DNA of 64,000 nt, taken from contig JBBRYM010000003.1 of the NCBI GenBank assembly GCA_038237625.1, forward strand, positions 1-64,000, read 5' to 3'. This DNA comes from JAWVFM01 sp038237625. GTDB taxonomy: Bacteria; Actinomycetota; Thermoleophilia; Solirubrobacterales; 70-9. This document shows, one piece after another, positions 34,891 through 44,456 of the stretch; the stretch's first letter is position 1, and every line of letters begins with the position of its first letter. The notes beneath the pieces are model-generated. The model did not search any database and was not told the origin of the DNA. It saw only the letters and a list, made by a program, of their open reading frames with translations. The translations under genes were made by a program, and so were the position numbers.

Positions 34891-35246
34891 GCGGCACCGG
34901 CCGCGGCCAGCGCGTCGCCCTCCGACTCGTGGATGCCCACCGCGTCGTCGAGGCGAGTCAGCTCGAAGATCTGCCGGTAGTGGTCCGACAGCCCGTAGGC
35001 GAGCACCTTCTGGTGCAGACGCTGGGCTCGCACGAGAACGGTGACGAGCAGGCCGATGCCGCCACTGTTCATGTAGTCCAGCCCGGTGAAGTTGAAGACG
35101 ATGGATCGCACGCCATCGGTATTTGCACGACCGTAGGCGTCCATCAGCACGTCCTCGCTCTGAGCCGTGATGTCTCCTTTGATGTCGATCGCGCGCGCAG
35201 TTTCGGAAACCTCCCGCACGTCGAATGTGATTGCTGCTTCAGGCAT
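34887..35246 (-). CDS. STAS-domain anti-sigma factor antagonist
   Basis: 119 residues from ATG at 35246, 5 bases after GGAAGG. Single STAS domain with the phosphorylatable Ser in LDYMNSGGIGLL. In SpoIIAA/RsbV-type partner switching the unphosphorylated form binds an anti-sigma kinase. Paralogous to the next gene upstream; the C-terminal HYRQIFELTRLDDAVGIHESE matches the paralogue's HYREIFEITRLADFMTIADSE. Confidence 0.88.
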   Translation of the reverse strand: MPEAAITFDVREVSETARAIDIKGDITAQSEDVLMDAYGRANTDGVRSIVFNFTGLDYMNSGGIGLLVTVLVRAQRLHQKVLAYGLSDHYRQIFELTRLDDAVGIHESEGDALAAAGAA

Positions 35247-35604
35247 TTTTCCTTCCATCTGCGGCGCTCAAGGCGCCGTCCTCGCTGTCGGCAATCGTCA
35301 TGAAGTCCGCGAGCCGCGTGATCTCGAAGATCTCGCGGTAATGCTCCGAGAGCCCGCAGGCCGAGACCGCCACGCCGTGCGCCCTCGCCTGCGCGAGCAG
35401 CCCCACGATGAGCGCGATCCCGCTGCTGTTGATGTAGGCGACCTCGGCAAAGTTGAGGATCACCGACCGCGAACCGTTGCGCGTCGCGTCCGCGTATGCG
35501 CCGCCGAGCGCCCGCTCCGCCGCGGAGTTGACCTCCCCGTGCAGGTCGATAACGGCCGCGCCATCTCGCTCACGCACCACCGCATCCAGCTCAGGCGTCT
35601 CCAT
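35239..35604 (-). CDS. STAS-domain anti-sigma factor antagonist
   Basis: 121 residues from ATG at 35604, preceded by AAGGAG. STAS domain with Ser-Ser in VAYINSSGIALI; the first or second Ser is the phosphorylation site. It overlaps the phosphatase/kinase gene upstream by 14 bases and the second STAS gene by 8 bases, forming a compact switching module. Confidence 0.88.
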   Translation of the reverse strand: METPELDAVVRERDGAAVIDLHGEVNSAAERALGGAYADATRNGSRSVILNFAEVAYINSSGIALIVGLLAQARAHGVAVSACGLSEHYREIFEITRLADFMTIADSEDGALSAADGRKNA

Positions 35605-37240
35605 CGTCGTCTCCTTCCAGGCGCATGGCGAGCTCAAGCGTGTTTCCATCCGGGCCGCTCTCCGCGCGTACCTCGTCGACCATCTTCTCCATCAAGAAGA
35701 GGCCCCAACCCCGGGGTTTTTGGCGGCCTTCGAGCTTTGCCTCGAGGTCCGGCGCCTCGGCCTCGGAAAGCTCCCGGGCTGCCCCGCGATCGGTGACCCG
35801 GACCTGCACGCCGTCGTCGACGTGGACGACGCGGATCCCCACCGACCGGTCGGAGCGGTACTCGTTCCCGTGCTCCATCGCGTTCATCGTCGCCTCGGCG
35901 ACCGCGGTCTTTAGCCGCTCCAGGCGGGCAGGCTCGATGCCGAGGCCGGCGACCGCGCTCTCCACCCGGCCGATCGCCTCGCGCTCGTTTCCCGGCTCGC
36001 TCGCAAGCTCGAAGTCGGCCAGCACCGTGCCGTTGGACGCCGGCGCAAGTTGCCCGGACCCCCCCGAGCGCTCGAGCGTGACCATCGTGATGTCGTCCTC
36101 CTGCTCGGCGCCGGCGCCGGTGAAGTCGTCGAGGTCGCCCAGAACGCGGTCGATCAGGAGCTGGCCGCCAGGTGCATCGGCGACCGTCTCCTTCAGGCGC
36201 GGGAAGCCGAACATCTGGCGGTCGGGATCGTGCGCCTCGACGATCCCGTCGGAGTGCAGCAGCACGCTGTCTCCCGGCTCGAGCACGGCCTCCTTCTCCT
36301 CATAAGCCATACCGGTCATCAGGCCCAGCGGCATCCCGCGGGCGCGCAGCTCCTCAACCCCGTGCCCGGTCTTCACGTAGGGCACGTCATGGCCGGCGTT
36401 CGCGAAGCGCAGCAGTCCGGTGGCCGGGTCGAGCACCCCGTAGAGGCAGGTGACGAACATCTTCTCGGGCATGTCGGGACACAGGTGCTCGTTGACGCGC
36501 TCGAGGACGACGCCGGGCTCGACCAGGCGCTGTGCGGAGGCGCGGAGGACGCTGCGGGTCGCGGACATGACGAGCGCCGCCGGCACGCCCTTGTCGGTCA
36601 CGTCGCCGACGACGAAGCCGACGCGCCCGTCGGGCAGCGGGATCACGTCATAGAAGTCCCCGCCCACCTCGCGCGCGGGGCGATAGTACGCGGAGACCTG
36701 CCAGCCGGGCAGGTCGGGCAGCTCCTTCGGCAAAAAGTTCTGCTGGATGAGCCGTGCAACCTCCAGCTCTTGCTCGAAGCGCTGACGGGTCACCGCCTCA
36801 GCCTCCTGCTCGCGCACAAGCTGGCCGACCCTAAGCGCCGGCGCCGCTTGGGCGGCGAGGCTGTCGATCAGCTTCCGATCATCCGACGAGTAGTCCTGCT
36901 CGGAGAGCCGCGGACCCAGGTTGAGCACGCCGATCAGCTCTCCCTGGCTGACCAGCGGGACGACGAGCTTCACGCCCGCCGCCTGAAGCTCCCGCAGGGC
37001 CGCCGAGTCCAGCTCGAGCTCATCGATCTCGACCGCTCCGGACGCCGACTGGAGGTAGGCGAGCAGCGGATCGTTCGGAGCGATCTCGACCGGGGCCTGC
37101 TCGGCCGAGGCGCCGGTCGCAACCTGCGCCTCGGCCGCGACCCCGGCGTCCGGACGCGGGCTCCGGCCCCGCCTCGCGAGGCGTCGCCGGAACGGTTTCG
37201 TCACCGCAGCCAACTGGCGCATCCTTCGATCATCGCGCAC
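35591..37240 (-). CDS. GAF - SpoIIE-type PP2C phosphatase - HATPase regulator
   Basis: 549 residues. N-terminal GAF-like domain (about 65-180), SpoIIE phosphatase with metal-binding motifs EVGGDFYDV and GDVTDKGVPAALVM (about 205-400), and a C-terminal RsbW-type HATPase with N-box AVAEATMNAMEHGNEY and G-box RGWGLFLMEKMVDE (about 430-540). Phosphatase and kinase activities for STAS proteins are thus in one chain, with two STAS substrates encoded directly downstream. Start GTG 37240 or ATG 37222. Confidence 0.9.
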   Translation of the reverse strand: MRDDRRMRQLAAVTKPFRRRLARRGRSPRPDAGVAAEAQVATGASAEQAPVEIAPNDPLLAYLQSASGAVEIDELELDSAALRELQAAGVKLVVPLVSQGELIGVLNLGPRLSEQDYSSDDRKLIDSLAAQAAPALRVGQLVREQEAEAVTRQRFEQELEVARLIQQNFLPKELPDLPGWQVSAYYRPAREVGGDFYDVIPLPDGRVGFVVGDVTDKGVPAALVMSATRSVLRASAQRLVEPGVVLERVNEHLCPDMPEKMFVTCLYGVLDPATGLLRFANAGHDVPYVKTGHGVEELRARGMPLGLMTGMAYEEKEAVLEPGDSVLLHSDGIVEAHDPDRQMFGFPRLKETVADAPGGQLLIDRVLGDLDDFTGAGAEQEDDITMVTLERSGGSGQLAPASNGTVLADFELASEPGNEREAIGRVESAVAGLGIEPARLERLKTAVAEATMNAMEHGNEYRSDRSVGIRVVHVDDGVQVRVTDRGAARELSEAEAPDLEAKLEGRQKPRGWGLFLMEKMVDEVRAESGPDGNTLELAMRLEGDDDGDA

Positions 37241-37338
37241 CGAGCGTGACGCCGGCTCGAATGCTCAGTGCTGAATCCCCTGGGTGCGCGATGTGTCATG
37301 TCCAGCTCACCTTGTAGCCGGCGACCGTCCGGGTTCCG

Positions 37339-37941
37339 TTACGAAAGCGCCGAATCGCGATCGAAACGAACGGCGTAGACGCTAATCGGCTGTGCCTTTC
37401 CGCGCAGCTCGAGCGTGCCCCGAGGCTCGAGAAGCGCCTCGTCCCCATCCAGGAGGCTGCGCGTGGCCTCGGTCACGAGCACCTGCTCGCCGAGCTCGCG
37501 GGTCGCGTCCTGGACGCGCGCGGCGACGTTCACCGGGTCGCCGATCACACCCAGCTCCGTCACGCCTCCGCCGCCGACCGTCCCGACCAGGACCAGACCG
37601 GAGTTGATCCCGATCCCGATCCGGCAGCGCTCGCCGAGCTCCTCCTTCACGGTCTCCACCATCTCCAGCGCCGCCGCCACCGCCCTATCGGAGTGATCGG
37701 CCAGGGCAGCGGGGGGGCCGAACACGCCGAGGAACCCGTCGCCCAAGAGCTTGTTGGCGTAGCCGCCGTGCCGTGTGAGGATCGGCACGGTTAAGTCGAA
37801 GAACTCGTTGAGGTAAGCGACCGCCTCATGCGCGGTCGAGCGATCAGCGAACGCTGTGAACCCGCGGATGTCGACGAAGACCACGGTGACCATCGCCCAC
37901 TCGGACTCGACGCGAGGGTCCATCGGCCTCGTCTCAGCCAC
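37339..37941 (-). CDS. Class III adenylate cyclase, catalytic domain
   Basis: 200 residues from GTG at 37941, overlapping the upstream stop by 8 bases. Metal-binding Asp in VFVDIRGFT and LGDGFLG, adenine-specifying Lys in YANKLLGD and Asp in VIGDPVNVAARVQ, transition-state Asn and Arg in the last motif: all catalytic residues are present. It lacks a sensor domain of its own; the membrane protein encoded just upstream may supply one. Product is probably cAMP. Confidence 0.88.
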   Translation of the reverse strand: MAETRPMDPRVESEWAMVTVVFVDIRGFTAFADRSTAHEAVAYLNEFFDLTVPILTRHGGYANKLLGDGFLGVFGPPAALADHSDRAVAAALEMVETVKEELGERCRIGIGINSGLVLVGTVGGGGVTELGVIGDPVNVAARVQDATRELGEQVLVTEATRSLLDGDEALLEPRGTLELRGKAQPISVYAVRFDRDSALS

Positions 37942-39145
37942 CGGACGCTTTCGGCTCGCGCAGCCACAACGACACGTGGGCCGGCTGCATCGTCTCGGCG
38001 ACGACGCCGCGAAGCTCGGCGTCGAGGGCGGCCAGATCGACCTGGTCGCGAAGGCGGGCCGAGAAGGACTCCAGCGTGCGCGCTGCGTCATAGCGGCGGC
38101 GGAAGAAGCGGTGATCGACCGCCCCCTGGATTTGAGTGCGGGCTGGGCGGAAGAGCGCCGCGACCGCGAGGGTAGAGCCGGCGATCGCGAGGTTCGAGTT
38201 CGCGGTCAGCGGGTGCAACAGGAGCTGGAGCAGGAGCACCCCGCCCACGTAGGCGGCCGCGAGCGTCACCGTCAGCGCGCCGTAGACGAGGGCACGGTTG
38301 ACGATCCTGTCGATCTCGTAGAGGCGGTAGCGGAGGACTGCGATCCCGATCGCAGCGGGAATCGAGGTGAACGCCACATAGAACACGCCCTCGACGGCGA
38401 CGGGGGCGCTGTTCTTGGCCACGAGGCCGAGCTGGTCGGGTACGAAGGCCACCAGCACAACCGCCAGGAGGAATACGCCTCCAAGCGCGATCCAGCGAAT
38501 CTGGAGCCGCTCGATGCCGCCGGCACGCCGGTAACGGCTGACCAGCGACCAGATCGAGCCGAGGACCAGCAGCGCAAGCAGGAGGAACACGGGCCCAGCC
38601 GACTGCAACGACTGTGATCCGATCGGGTTGCTCGTTCCAATTACGTCGGCGACCCGTCCTGGCTGCGTCAGGACCACCACGCCGGCCAACACCATCGTGG
38701 CGGTGCAGAGGCGCGAGAACCATCGCCACCGAACCGATGGCAGCGTGCCGCTCGGTAGCCGAAGCGCGAGCTGGGTGGCCGTGAGACCCACCGCGGGCAG
38801 CCACAGGGAGGAGATCAATCCCAGCCACCCCGCCGTTTCCAGCTCGCCGCTGGCGCCTGCCCACTGCGCCGCCTGGGATCCGGCCCCTTCTGCCGCCCAG
38901 AGCACGCCAATCGTCAGGCACAGCCAGCCGATGGCGTTCTCGGGAAGACGGGTCGCGAGGACAAGACCCACGACCGAAAACGACACCGGCACGAAGAAGA
39001 ACAGGGCATCAACGACGGGCGACGTGTCGCCACTGTGTGTGGCGCCGGTGTCGCCGCCCAGGATCCCGAAGACGGCCGTCGCGATCATGAGAGACAGGGA
39101 AAGCAGTGTGAGCCCACGGGCGAGTGCCGGGGTGCGCTGGATCAT
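37934..39145 (-). CDS. Multi-spanning sensor-like membrane protein, copy 1
   Basis: 403 residues, about 8-9 transmembrane helices, then a helix-linker region (RPARTQIQGAVDHRFFRRRYDA) and a conserved tail ending HVSLWLREPKASGG. This N-terminal module is found in actinobacterial histidine kinases, where a GAF or kinase domain follows; here the protein stops at that point. ATG at 39145 overlaps the stop of copy 2 (ATGA). The gene for the adenylate cyclase catalytic domain overlaps its end, so the pair may act as a split receptor cyclase. Confidence 0.8.
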   Translation of the reverse strand: MIQRTPALARGLTLLSLSLMIATAVFGILGGDTGATHSGDTSPVVDALFFFVPVSFSVVGLVLATRLPENAIGWLCLTIGVLWAAEGAGSQAAQWAGASGELETAGWLGLISSLWLPAVGLTATQLALRLPSGTLPSVRWRWFSRLCTATMVLAGVVVLTQPGRVADVIGTSNPIGSQSLQSAGPVFLLLALLVLGSIWSLVSRYRRAGGIERLQIRWIALGGVFLLAVVLVAFVPDQLGLVAKNSAPVAVEGVFYVAFTSIPAAIGIAVLRYRLYEIDRIVNRALVYGALTVTLAAAYVGGVLLLQLLLHPLTANSNLAIAGSTLAVAALFRPARTQIQGAVDHRFFRRRYDAARTLESFSARLRDQVDLAALDAELRGVVAETMQPAHVSLWLREPKASGG

Positions 39146-40332
39146 CGCGGCGCCTCCCGCAGCCACAACGACACGTGGGCCGGCTGCATCGTCTCGGCGA
39201 CGACGCCGCGAAGCTCGGCGTCGAGGGCGGCCAGATCGACCTGGTCGCGAAGGCGGGCCGAGAAGGACTCAAGCGTGCGCGCGGCGTCGTAGCGGCGGCG
39301 GAAGAAGCGGCGGTCGACCGCTTCCTGGATGCGCGTCCTGGCCGGGCGAAAGAGCGCGGCGACCGCCAGGGTCGAGCCGGCGACGGCGAGGCCCGAGTCC
39401 TGGGTCAGGCCGCTGAGGGCGAGCTGGAAGAGCAGGACGCTCCCGAGGTAGGTCGCCGCGAGCGTTGCCGTCAAAGCGCCGTAGACGAGCGTCCGGTTGA
39501 TGACGACGTCGATGTCGTAAAGGCGGTAGCGGAGGATGGCGATTCCGGCGGCGGCCGGGATGATCGGGAGCAGGAACATGGCGAACTCCCCATGGCCGAG
39601 CACCCAGATGGGGATGGGCAGGGCGAACATGACGAAGGCGACGCCGAAAACGAACCACCTGATCTGCTGGCGCTCGTCGGGTCGCGCGCTTCTCAGGCGC
39701 AGGAGCAGAGAAGCCCCCGAGACGAGAAGGACGAACACATTGAGGACCACCAGAACTCCGAAGACGTTCGTCGCAACCTCGTCGATGGTCCCGCGGACGA
39801 GCGGCTCGGCCTGGGGGATGTCGTCGTGAAGAAATTGCGAATCGAAGGGACCGCTGATCGCCAGTCCCACGTAGAGGGAGACGGCCGCGTAGGCGACCCA
39901 GCGCCAGCGCGGCGACGGCAGGCGGCCACTCGGGAAGAGCAGGAGGCTGAACACCAAGAACCCGAACAACGCGTACCGGGCATGCGCGGCGAACGACGCG
40001 ACCAGGCCCGCTCCCAGGAGGGAGCCCGGATCGGTGACGAGGGCGCGGTGCGCGTATTGCTCGGCGACGAAGTTGAGCGCGGCGCCGACACCGAACGCCA
40101 GGAACAGCCACCCGATCGGGTACTTCGGACGCTGGGAGGCGAGCAGAGCGCCGACGGCGCTGAACGGCAGCGCGATCGGGATGAAGTAGCTCTTGTAGGC
40201 GGGGTCCGAATAACCGACGACGAGCCCCACGGCCACGGTCGCGAACGCAGCCGCACATAGCGCCCATGCGATCCTGGCCCGGCGGCGGCTGGCGGCAGGC
40301 GGGCTCACGACGACGGGCTGGCCATTGCTCAC
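39142..40332 (-). CDS. Multi-spanning sensor-like membrane protein, copy 2
   Basis: 396 residues from GTG at 40332, which overlaps the stop of copy 3 (GTGA). Same layout as copy 1: hydrophobic N-terminal half of its own sequence, then AILRYRLYDIDVVINRTLVYGA and the RPARTRIQEAVDRRFFRRRYDA tail. The last third is nearly identical to copy 3 at the DNA level while the first half differs. Confidence 0.82.
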   Translation of the reverse strand: MSNGQPVVVSPPAASRRRARIAWALCAAAFATVAVGLVVGYSDPAYKSYFIPIALPFSAVGALLASQRPKYPIGWLFLAFGVGAALNFVAEQYAHRALVTDPGSLLGAGLVASFAAHARYALFGFLVFSLLLFPSGRLPSPRWRWVAYAAVSLYVGLAISGPFDSQFLHDDIPQAEPLVRGTIDEVATNVFGVLVVLNVFVLLVSGASLLLRLRSARPDERQQIRWFVFGVAFVMFALPIPIWVLGHGEFAMFLLPIIPAAAGIAILRYRLYDIDVVINRTLVYGALTATLAATYLGSVLLFQLALSGLTQDSGLAVAGSTLAVAALFRPARTRIQEAVDRRFFRRRYDAARTLESFSARLRDQVDLAALDAELRGVVAETMQPAHVSLWLREAPR

Positions 40333-41519
40333 GGCGGGGCCCCCCGCAGCCATAACGAGACGTGGGCCGGCTGCATCGTCTCGGCGACGACGCCGCGAAG
40401 CTCGGCGTCGAGGGCGGCCAGATCGACCTGGTCGCGAAGGCGGGCCGAGAAGGATTCGAGCGTGCGCTGAGCGTCGTAGCGGCGGCGGAAGAAGCGGCGG
40501 TCGACCGCTTCCTGGATGCGCGTCCTGGCCGGGCGGAAAAGCGCCGCGACCGCCAGGGTCGAGCCGGCGACGGCGAGGCCCGAGTCCTGGGTCAGGCCGC
40601 TGAGGGCGAGCTGGAAGAGCAGAACGCTCCCGAGGTAGGTCGCCGCGAGCGTTGCCGTCAGCGTGCCGTAGACGAGCGTCCGGTTGATGACGACGTCGAT
40701 GTCGTAAAGGCGGTAGCGGAGGATGGCGATGCCGGCAGCGGCCGGCAGGCCGACGACGCTGAGCATGATCGGGACGTAGGCGACGGCGCCCACGGCGTCG
40801 GAGGCGATGGTGCCGATCGGGATAATCGCTGCCGCCAACGCTCCCGCCATGGCCAGCCACTTGATCTGTTGGCGCTGCTCGCCCGTGGCCCGGCGATACC
40901 TGACGACGAGCGAGGCGGACGAGCCGCCCAAGCCGACAAGCAGGAGGAGAAAGGAGAGCCCCGTGAGCGGATCGATCACTGAGCTCGAGACCCCATACGG
41001 GTTCGTCAGTTGGGGATAATCATCGAGCGCGCCGGGCGTCAGAAGCGTGGTGACGAAAGCTCCGGCGATGCCCAGGCCCGCGCACCAGGCCACCTTCCGC
41101 CAGCGACGCGAGAGCAGCCGGCCATTCGGGAAGAGGAGGAGCAGAAACGTCGCGGGGACGAGGATGAACGGGATCCAGGAGAGGTTCGCGTACGAGGCCG
41201 CCGCCTCACCGAGCGCCTTCGACCCGCCGTTGCCGCCGGTCCAGTAGTCGGCGTACCCGCCGGCCAGCTGCCCGAGGCCCGCTGTCACCCCGACCGAGAG
41301 GAAGATCCAGCCGATGGCGTTGCCGGGATGCCGGGTTGCGATCAGTGTGCCGACGAGCGAGAAGGCCAGGGCGATTGCCCAGATGAAGACCCCCGCGCCT
41401 CCCCCAGCATCCGCGGCGATCACGAACGCCTCGCCCGCGGCCATGAGCGCGAGCGTCAGCACCACCAGGCCGGCCGCCAGCCGTCGAGCCGCCCTGCCGC
41501 GCAGCGCCGGATCGCTCAT
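40329..41519 (-). CDS. Multi-spanning sensor-like membrane protein, copy 3
   Basis: 396 residues from ATG at 41519, 6 bases after an AAGGGG site; the long upstream open frame is the shadow of the divergent regulator gene. N-terminal helices LAAGLVVLTLALMAAGEAFVI and so on, with GNAIGWIFLSVG and FPNGRLLSRRW motifs shared with copies 1 and 2. First gene of the four-gene series copy 3 - copy 2 - copy 1 - cyclase, with 123 bases between it and the divergent BTAD regulator. Confidence 0.82.
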   Translation of the reverse strand: MSDPALRGRAARRLAAGLVVLTLALMAAGEAFVIAADAGGGAGVFIWAIALAFSLVGTLIATRHPGNAIGWIFLSVGVTAGLGQLAGGYADYWTGGNGGSKALGEAAASYANLSWIPFILVPATFLLLLFPNGRLLSRRWRKVAWCAGLGIAGAFVTTLLTPGALDDYPQLTNPYGVSSSVIDPLTGLSFLLLLVGLGGSSASLVVRYRRATGEQRQQIKWLAMAGALAAAIIPIGTIASDAVGAVAYVPIMLSVVGLPAAAGIAILRYRLYDIDVVINRTLVYGTLTATLAATYLGSVLLFQLALSGLTQDSGLAVAGSTLAVAALFRPARTRIQEAVDRRFFRRRYDAQRTLESFSARLRDQVDLAALDAELRGVVAETMQPAHVSLWLRGAPP

Positions 41520-41642
41520 GCGTTCGCCCCTTTGACGGCCTTCCCTCTCATCTCGTCCATTCTCGCTCTCGCCCGCACTCTTAGGCGGTGAGCGTCCGGA
41601 AACCGTTACGAAACTAGGACGAGGGACGGTATCGTCGCGCCT

Positions 41643-44450
41643 GTGTCGGTGGAGATTGCGCTGCTCGGGCCCCCGCAGGTAGTGCGGGATGGCAAGCCGG
41701 TGCGCTTCGACACCCGTAAGGCCATCGCATTGCTCGCCCACCTCGCGCTGAGCGAGGGACCCCGCTCTCGTGACGCCCTTTGCGAGCTGCTGTGGCCGCG
41801 CCACGATTCGGAGCGAGCCCGGGGGGCACTGCGGCGCACGCTCTCGACCCTGCGCGGAGCGATCGGCGAGGAATGGGTGGAAACGCCGGGCGACGCTGTT
41901 GTCCTTCGAGAGGCGTCGGGCCTCGAGCTGGATGTGGCGCGCTTTCGCGCGCTTACCGCGGACGGGGGCTCGCTTGAGAACCTGAGCAAAGCCGTCGAGC
42001 TTTTCTCCGGCGAATTCCTCGAGGGATTTGCGCTGCGCGACAGCCCGGAGTTCGACCACTGGCAGCTGGGCGTGGCCGACGTCCTGCGGCGCGAGCTCAG
42101 CTCGGCGCTGCGGCGCTTGGTCGAAAGCCATTCGGAGCGCGGGCAGAGCGACCAGGCGCTCGCCTCCGCCGAGCGCTGGGTCGTGGCCGAGCCGCTACAG
42201 GAACCGGCCCACCAAGCGCTCATCCGCCTCTACGCTGCGAGTGGCGACCGTGCGGCTGCCCTGCGCCAGTACCGGCAATGCGTGCGCATGCTGAGTCAGG
42301 AGCTCGGCGTCGCCCCCCTCGAGGACACGACGGCCCTCTTCGAGCAGGTGAGCGAGGGGACGTTGAGGCCGCCCGCCGTCCGGAAGCCGGCGGCGCCGGA
42401 CTCCCGCCGGCCGCGAGGCCCGCGCGAGCTCCCCCTTGTCGGGCGTACCGCCGAGCTCGAAGCGCTGCTTAAGGCGCACCGCTCTGCCGCCGGCGGCGGC
42501 GTCCTTGCCGTGGTCGAAGGCGAGGCTGGAATAGGCAAGTCACGGCTCTGCACAGAGTTCGCCGCCGTTGTCGAGAGCGAAGGCGCAATCGTCCTGTCGG
42601 CGCGCTGCCACGAAGACCAAGCGGGGCTGCCGTACGGGCCCGTGGTCGAGCTATTGAGCAGCGCGCTCGCAACCGCCGAAACCTGGGGCAACTCCGTCGC
42701 ACCCGAGCGCCTTGCCGATGCCGCCCTGCTCCTCCCCGAGCTCGCCGGCCTCCGCGAGGACCTGCCCGACCCGCGCTCGCTTTCTGTTCCGGGCGCCCAC
42801 GTCCGGCTCATGGATGCCGTCGGTTCCGTGCTGGAGGCGGCCAGCCGCGGCACCGCGGCCGGCGTCCTGTTTCTCGACGACGTTCACGCCGCCGACGAGG
42901 CGACCGTAGACCTCTTCGCCTACTTGGCGCGAAGGCTTGGTGACCGGGCGCTCCTTGTGCTCATGAGCTGGCGCAGCGAGGCCGTCCGGCCCGGGCACCG
43001 GCTGCGGCGGCTTTCCGCCGAGCTGGCGCGCAACGACGCCACTCGGATCGTGCGCCTCGGCCGACTCGGGGAGGCCGACGTCGCCGAGCTGCTGCGCGCA
43101 ACAGAGCCTGGGCTTTCCCCCGAGTTGGAGGGCCGAGTCTTTCGCGAGAGCGAAGGGCTGCCGCTGTTCGTAGCGGAGTACGTCGGTGCGCTCGCGACTG
43201 GAGAAGACCTCGAGGGCGGGGCTGTCCCCAACGAGGTGCGAGGTCTCGTTGGGACACGCCTCGCGGCCCTGGACGCTGTGTCCGCGCAGGTTCTCAGCGC
43301 TGCCGCCACGATCGGCCGTTCCTTCGACTTCGACACGGTCCTCGCGGCGAGCGGACGCACCCAGGAGGAGGCCGTTGATGCCCTGGAGCAGCTTGTCGAG
43401 CAAGGACTCGTGCGCGAGCTTGGCGGGGACGAGCCGGCCTACGACTTCTCCCATCAGAAGCTCCGCGAGCTCATCTACGAAGAGACCTCGCCCGCCAGGC
43501 GCAGGCTCCTTCACCGGCGCATCGCCGCGAGCATGCCGCGCGACGGCGAGAGCGCGGCCCTCGTAGCGCAGCACCTGCGCCTGGCAGGCGATAGCCGAGA
43601 GGCCGCGGTGCAGTACCGGCTCGCGGCCGAAGGCGCGGCGTCGCTTCTCGCCCACGCCGATGCGCTAGTGCATCTGGAGACGGCGCTGGCGCTCGACCCG
43701 TCCGACGCACCGGCGCTCTACGAACGGATCGGCGACCTGCGCACCCTCGTGGGCGACTATGCCGGCGCCCTGGCGAGCTACGAGCGAGCGGCGGCTGAGA
43801 GCGAGGAATGGGCGCTGGCCGCCCTCGAGCAGAAGCTGGGCGGTGTGCACGCCCGGCGCGGGGACTGGGAGCGATCCGAAGCACGACTGGCGGCGGCCCT
43901 GGAGGCAATCCCGCCGGAGGCAAGCGGCCTGCGCGCTCGCATCGTCGGCGACCTGGCGCTCACCCTTCTTCACGCTGGTCGAACCGGCGAGGCCGCCGCT
44001 CGCGCCGAGGAGGCCCGCGAGCTGGCCGAGGCGGCGGCCGACCAGCGAGCGCTGGCGCAGGCCCACAACATGCTGGGCGTTCTGGCCCGAAGCGCCGGCG
44101 ACATCGAGGATGCGCTCGAGGAGCTTCGCCGCAGCCTCGCCCTCGCCGAGGACCTCGACGAGTCGCCCGCCCGCGTCGCTGCGCTCAACAACCTCGCGCT
44201 CGCAGAGCGAGACGCGGGCGAGCTGTCGCCCGCCCTCGAGCTGACCGAGAGGGCCCTCGCGCTCTGTGCCGCCTACGGCGATCGCCATCGCGAGGCCGCG
44301 CTCGAGAACAACCTCGCGGACCTGCACCACGCCGCGGGCGATGAGGACCGAGCCATGGAGCACCTCAAGCGAGCCGTCGCGATCTTCGCCGAGGTCGGCG
44401 CCGACGAGGCCACACGCCTCCCTGAGATCTGGAAGCTCACGAGCTGGTAG
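41643..44450 (+). CDS. BTAD/AfsR-type regulator with ATPase and TPR domains
   Basis: 935 residues from GTG at 41643. Winged-helix DNA-binding part (about 5-90), bacterial transcriptional activation domain (about 95-245), P-loop ATPase with Walker A EGEAGIGKSRLC (about 291-302) and Walker B VLFLDDVHAADEAT (about 405-418), and a C-terminal TPR array (about 640-930). Resembles the large SARP/AfsR-LuxR-type regulators that integrate signals on secondary functions. Its divergent position suggests it controls the membrane-protein/cyclase operon. It ends 6 bases before the genomic island. Confidence 0.88.
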   Translation: MSVEIALLGPPQVVRDGKPVRFDTRKAIALLAHLALSEGPRSRDALCELLWPRHDSERARGALRRTLSTLRGAIGEEWVETPGDAVVLREASGLELDVARFRALTADGGSLENLSKAVELFSGEFLEGFALRDSPEFDHWQLGVADVLRRELSSALRRLVESHSERGQSDQALASAERWVVAEPLQEPAHQALIRLYAASGDRAAALRQYRQCVRMLSQELGVAPLEDTTALFEQVSEGTLRPPAVRKPAAPDSRRPRGPRELPLVGRTAELEALLKAHRSAAGGGVLAVVEGEAGIGKSRLCTEFAAVVESEGAIVLSARCHEDQAGLPYGPVVELLSSALATAETWGNSVAPERLADAALLLPELAGLREDLPDPRSLSVPGAHVRLMDAVGSVLEAASRGTAAGVLFLDDVHAADEATVDLFAYLARRLGDRALLVLMSWRSEAVRPGHRLRRLSAELARNDATRIVRLGRLGEADVAELLRATEPGLSPELEGRVFRESEGLPLFVAEYVGALATGEDLEGGAVPNEVRGLVGTRLAALDAVSAQVLSAAATIGRSFDFDTVLAASGRTQEEAVDALEQLVEQGLVRELGGDEPAYDFSHQKLRELIYEETSPARRRLLHRRIAASMPRDGESAALVAQHLRLAGDSREAAVQYRLAAEGAASLLAHADALVHLETALALDPSDAPALYERIGDLRTLVGDYAGALASYERAAAESEEWALAALEQKLGGVHARRGDWERSEARLAAALEAIPPEASGLRARIVGDLALTLLHAGRTGEAAARAEEARELAEAAADQRALAQAHNMLGVLARSAGDIEDALEELRRSLALAEDLDESPARVAALNNLALAERDAGELSPALELTERALALCAAYGDRHREAALENNLADLHHAAGDEDRAMEHLKRAVAIFAEVGADEATRLPEIWKLTSW

Positions 44451-44456
44451 GCGCTA

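Noticed and set aside
37333..41617. Shared CCGTTACGAAA at about 37335 and 41607
   Set aside because: The first lies at the stop codon of the cyclase gene; two copies in unlike contexts look like chance.
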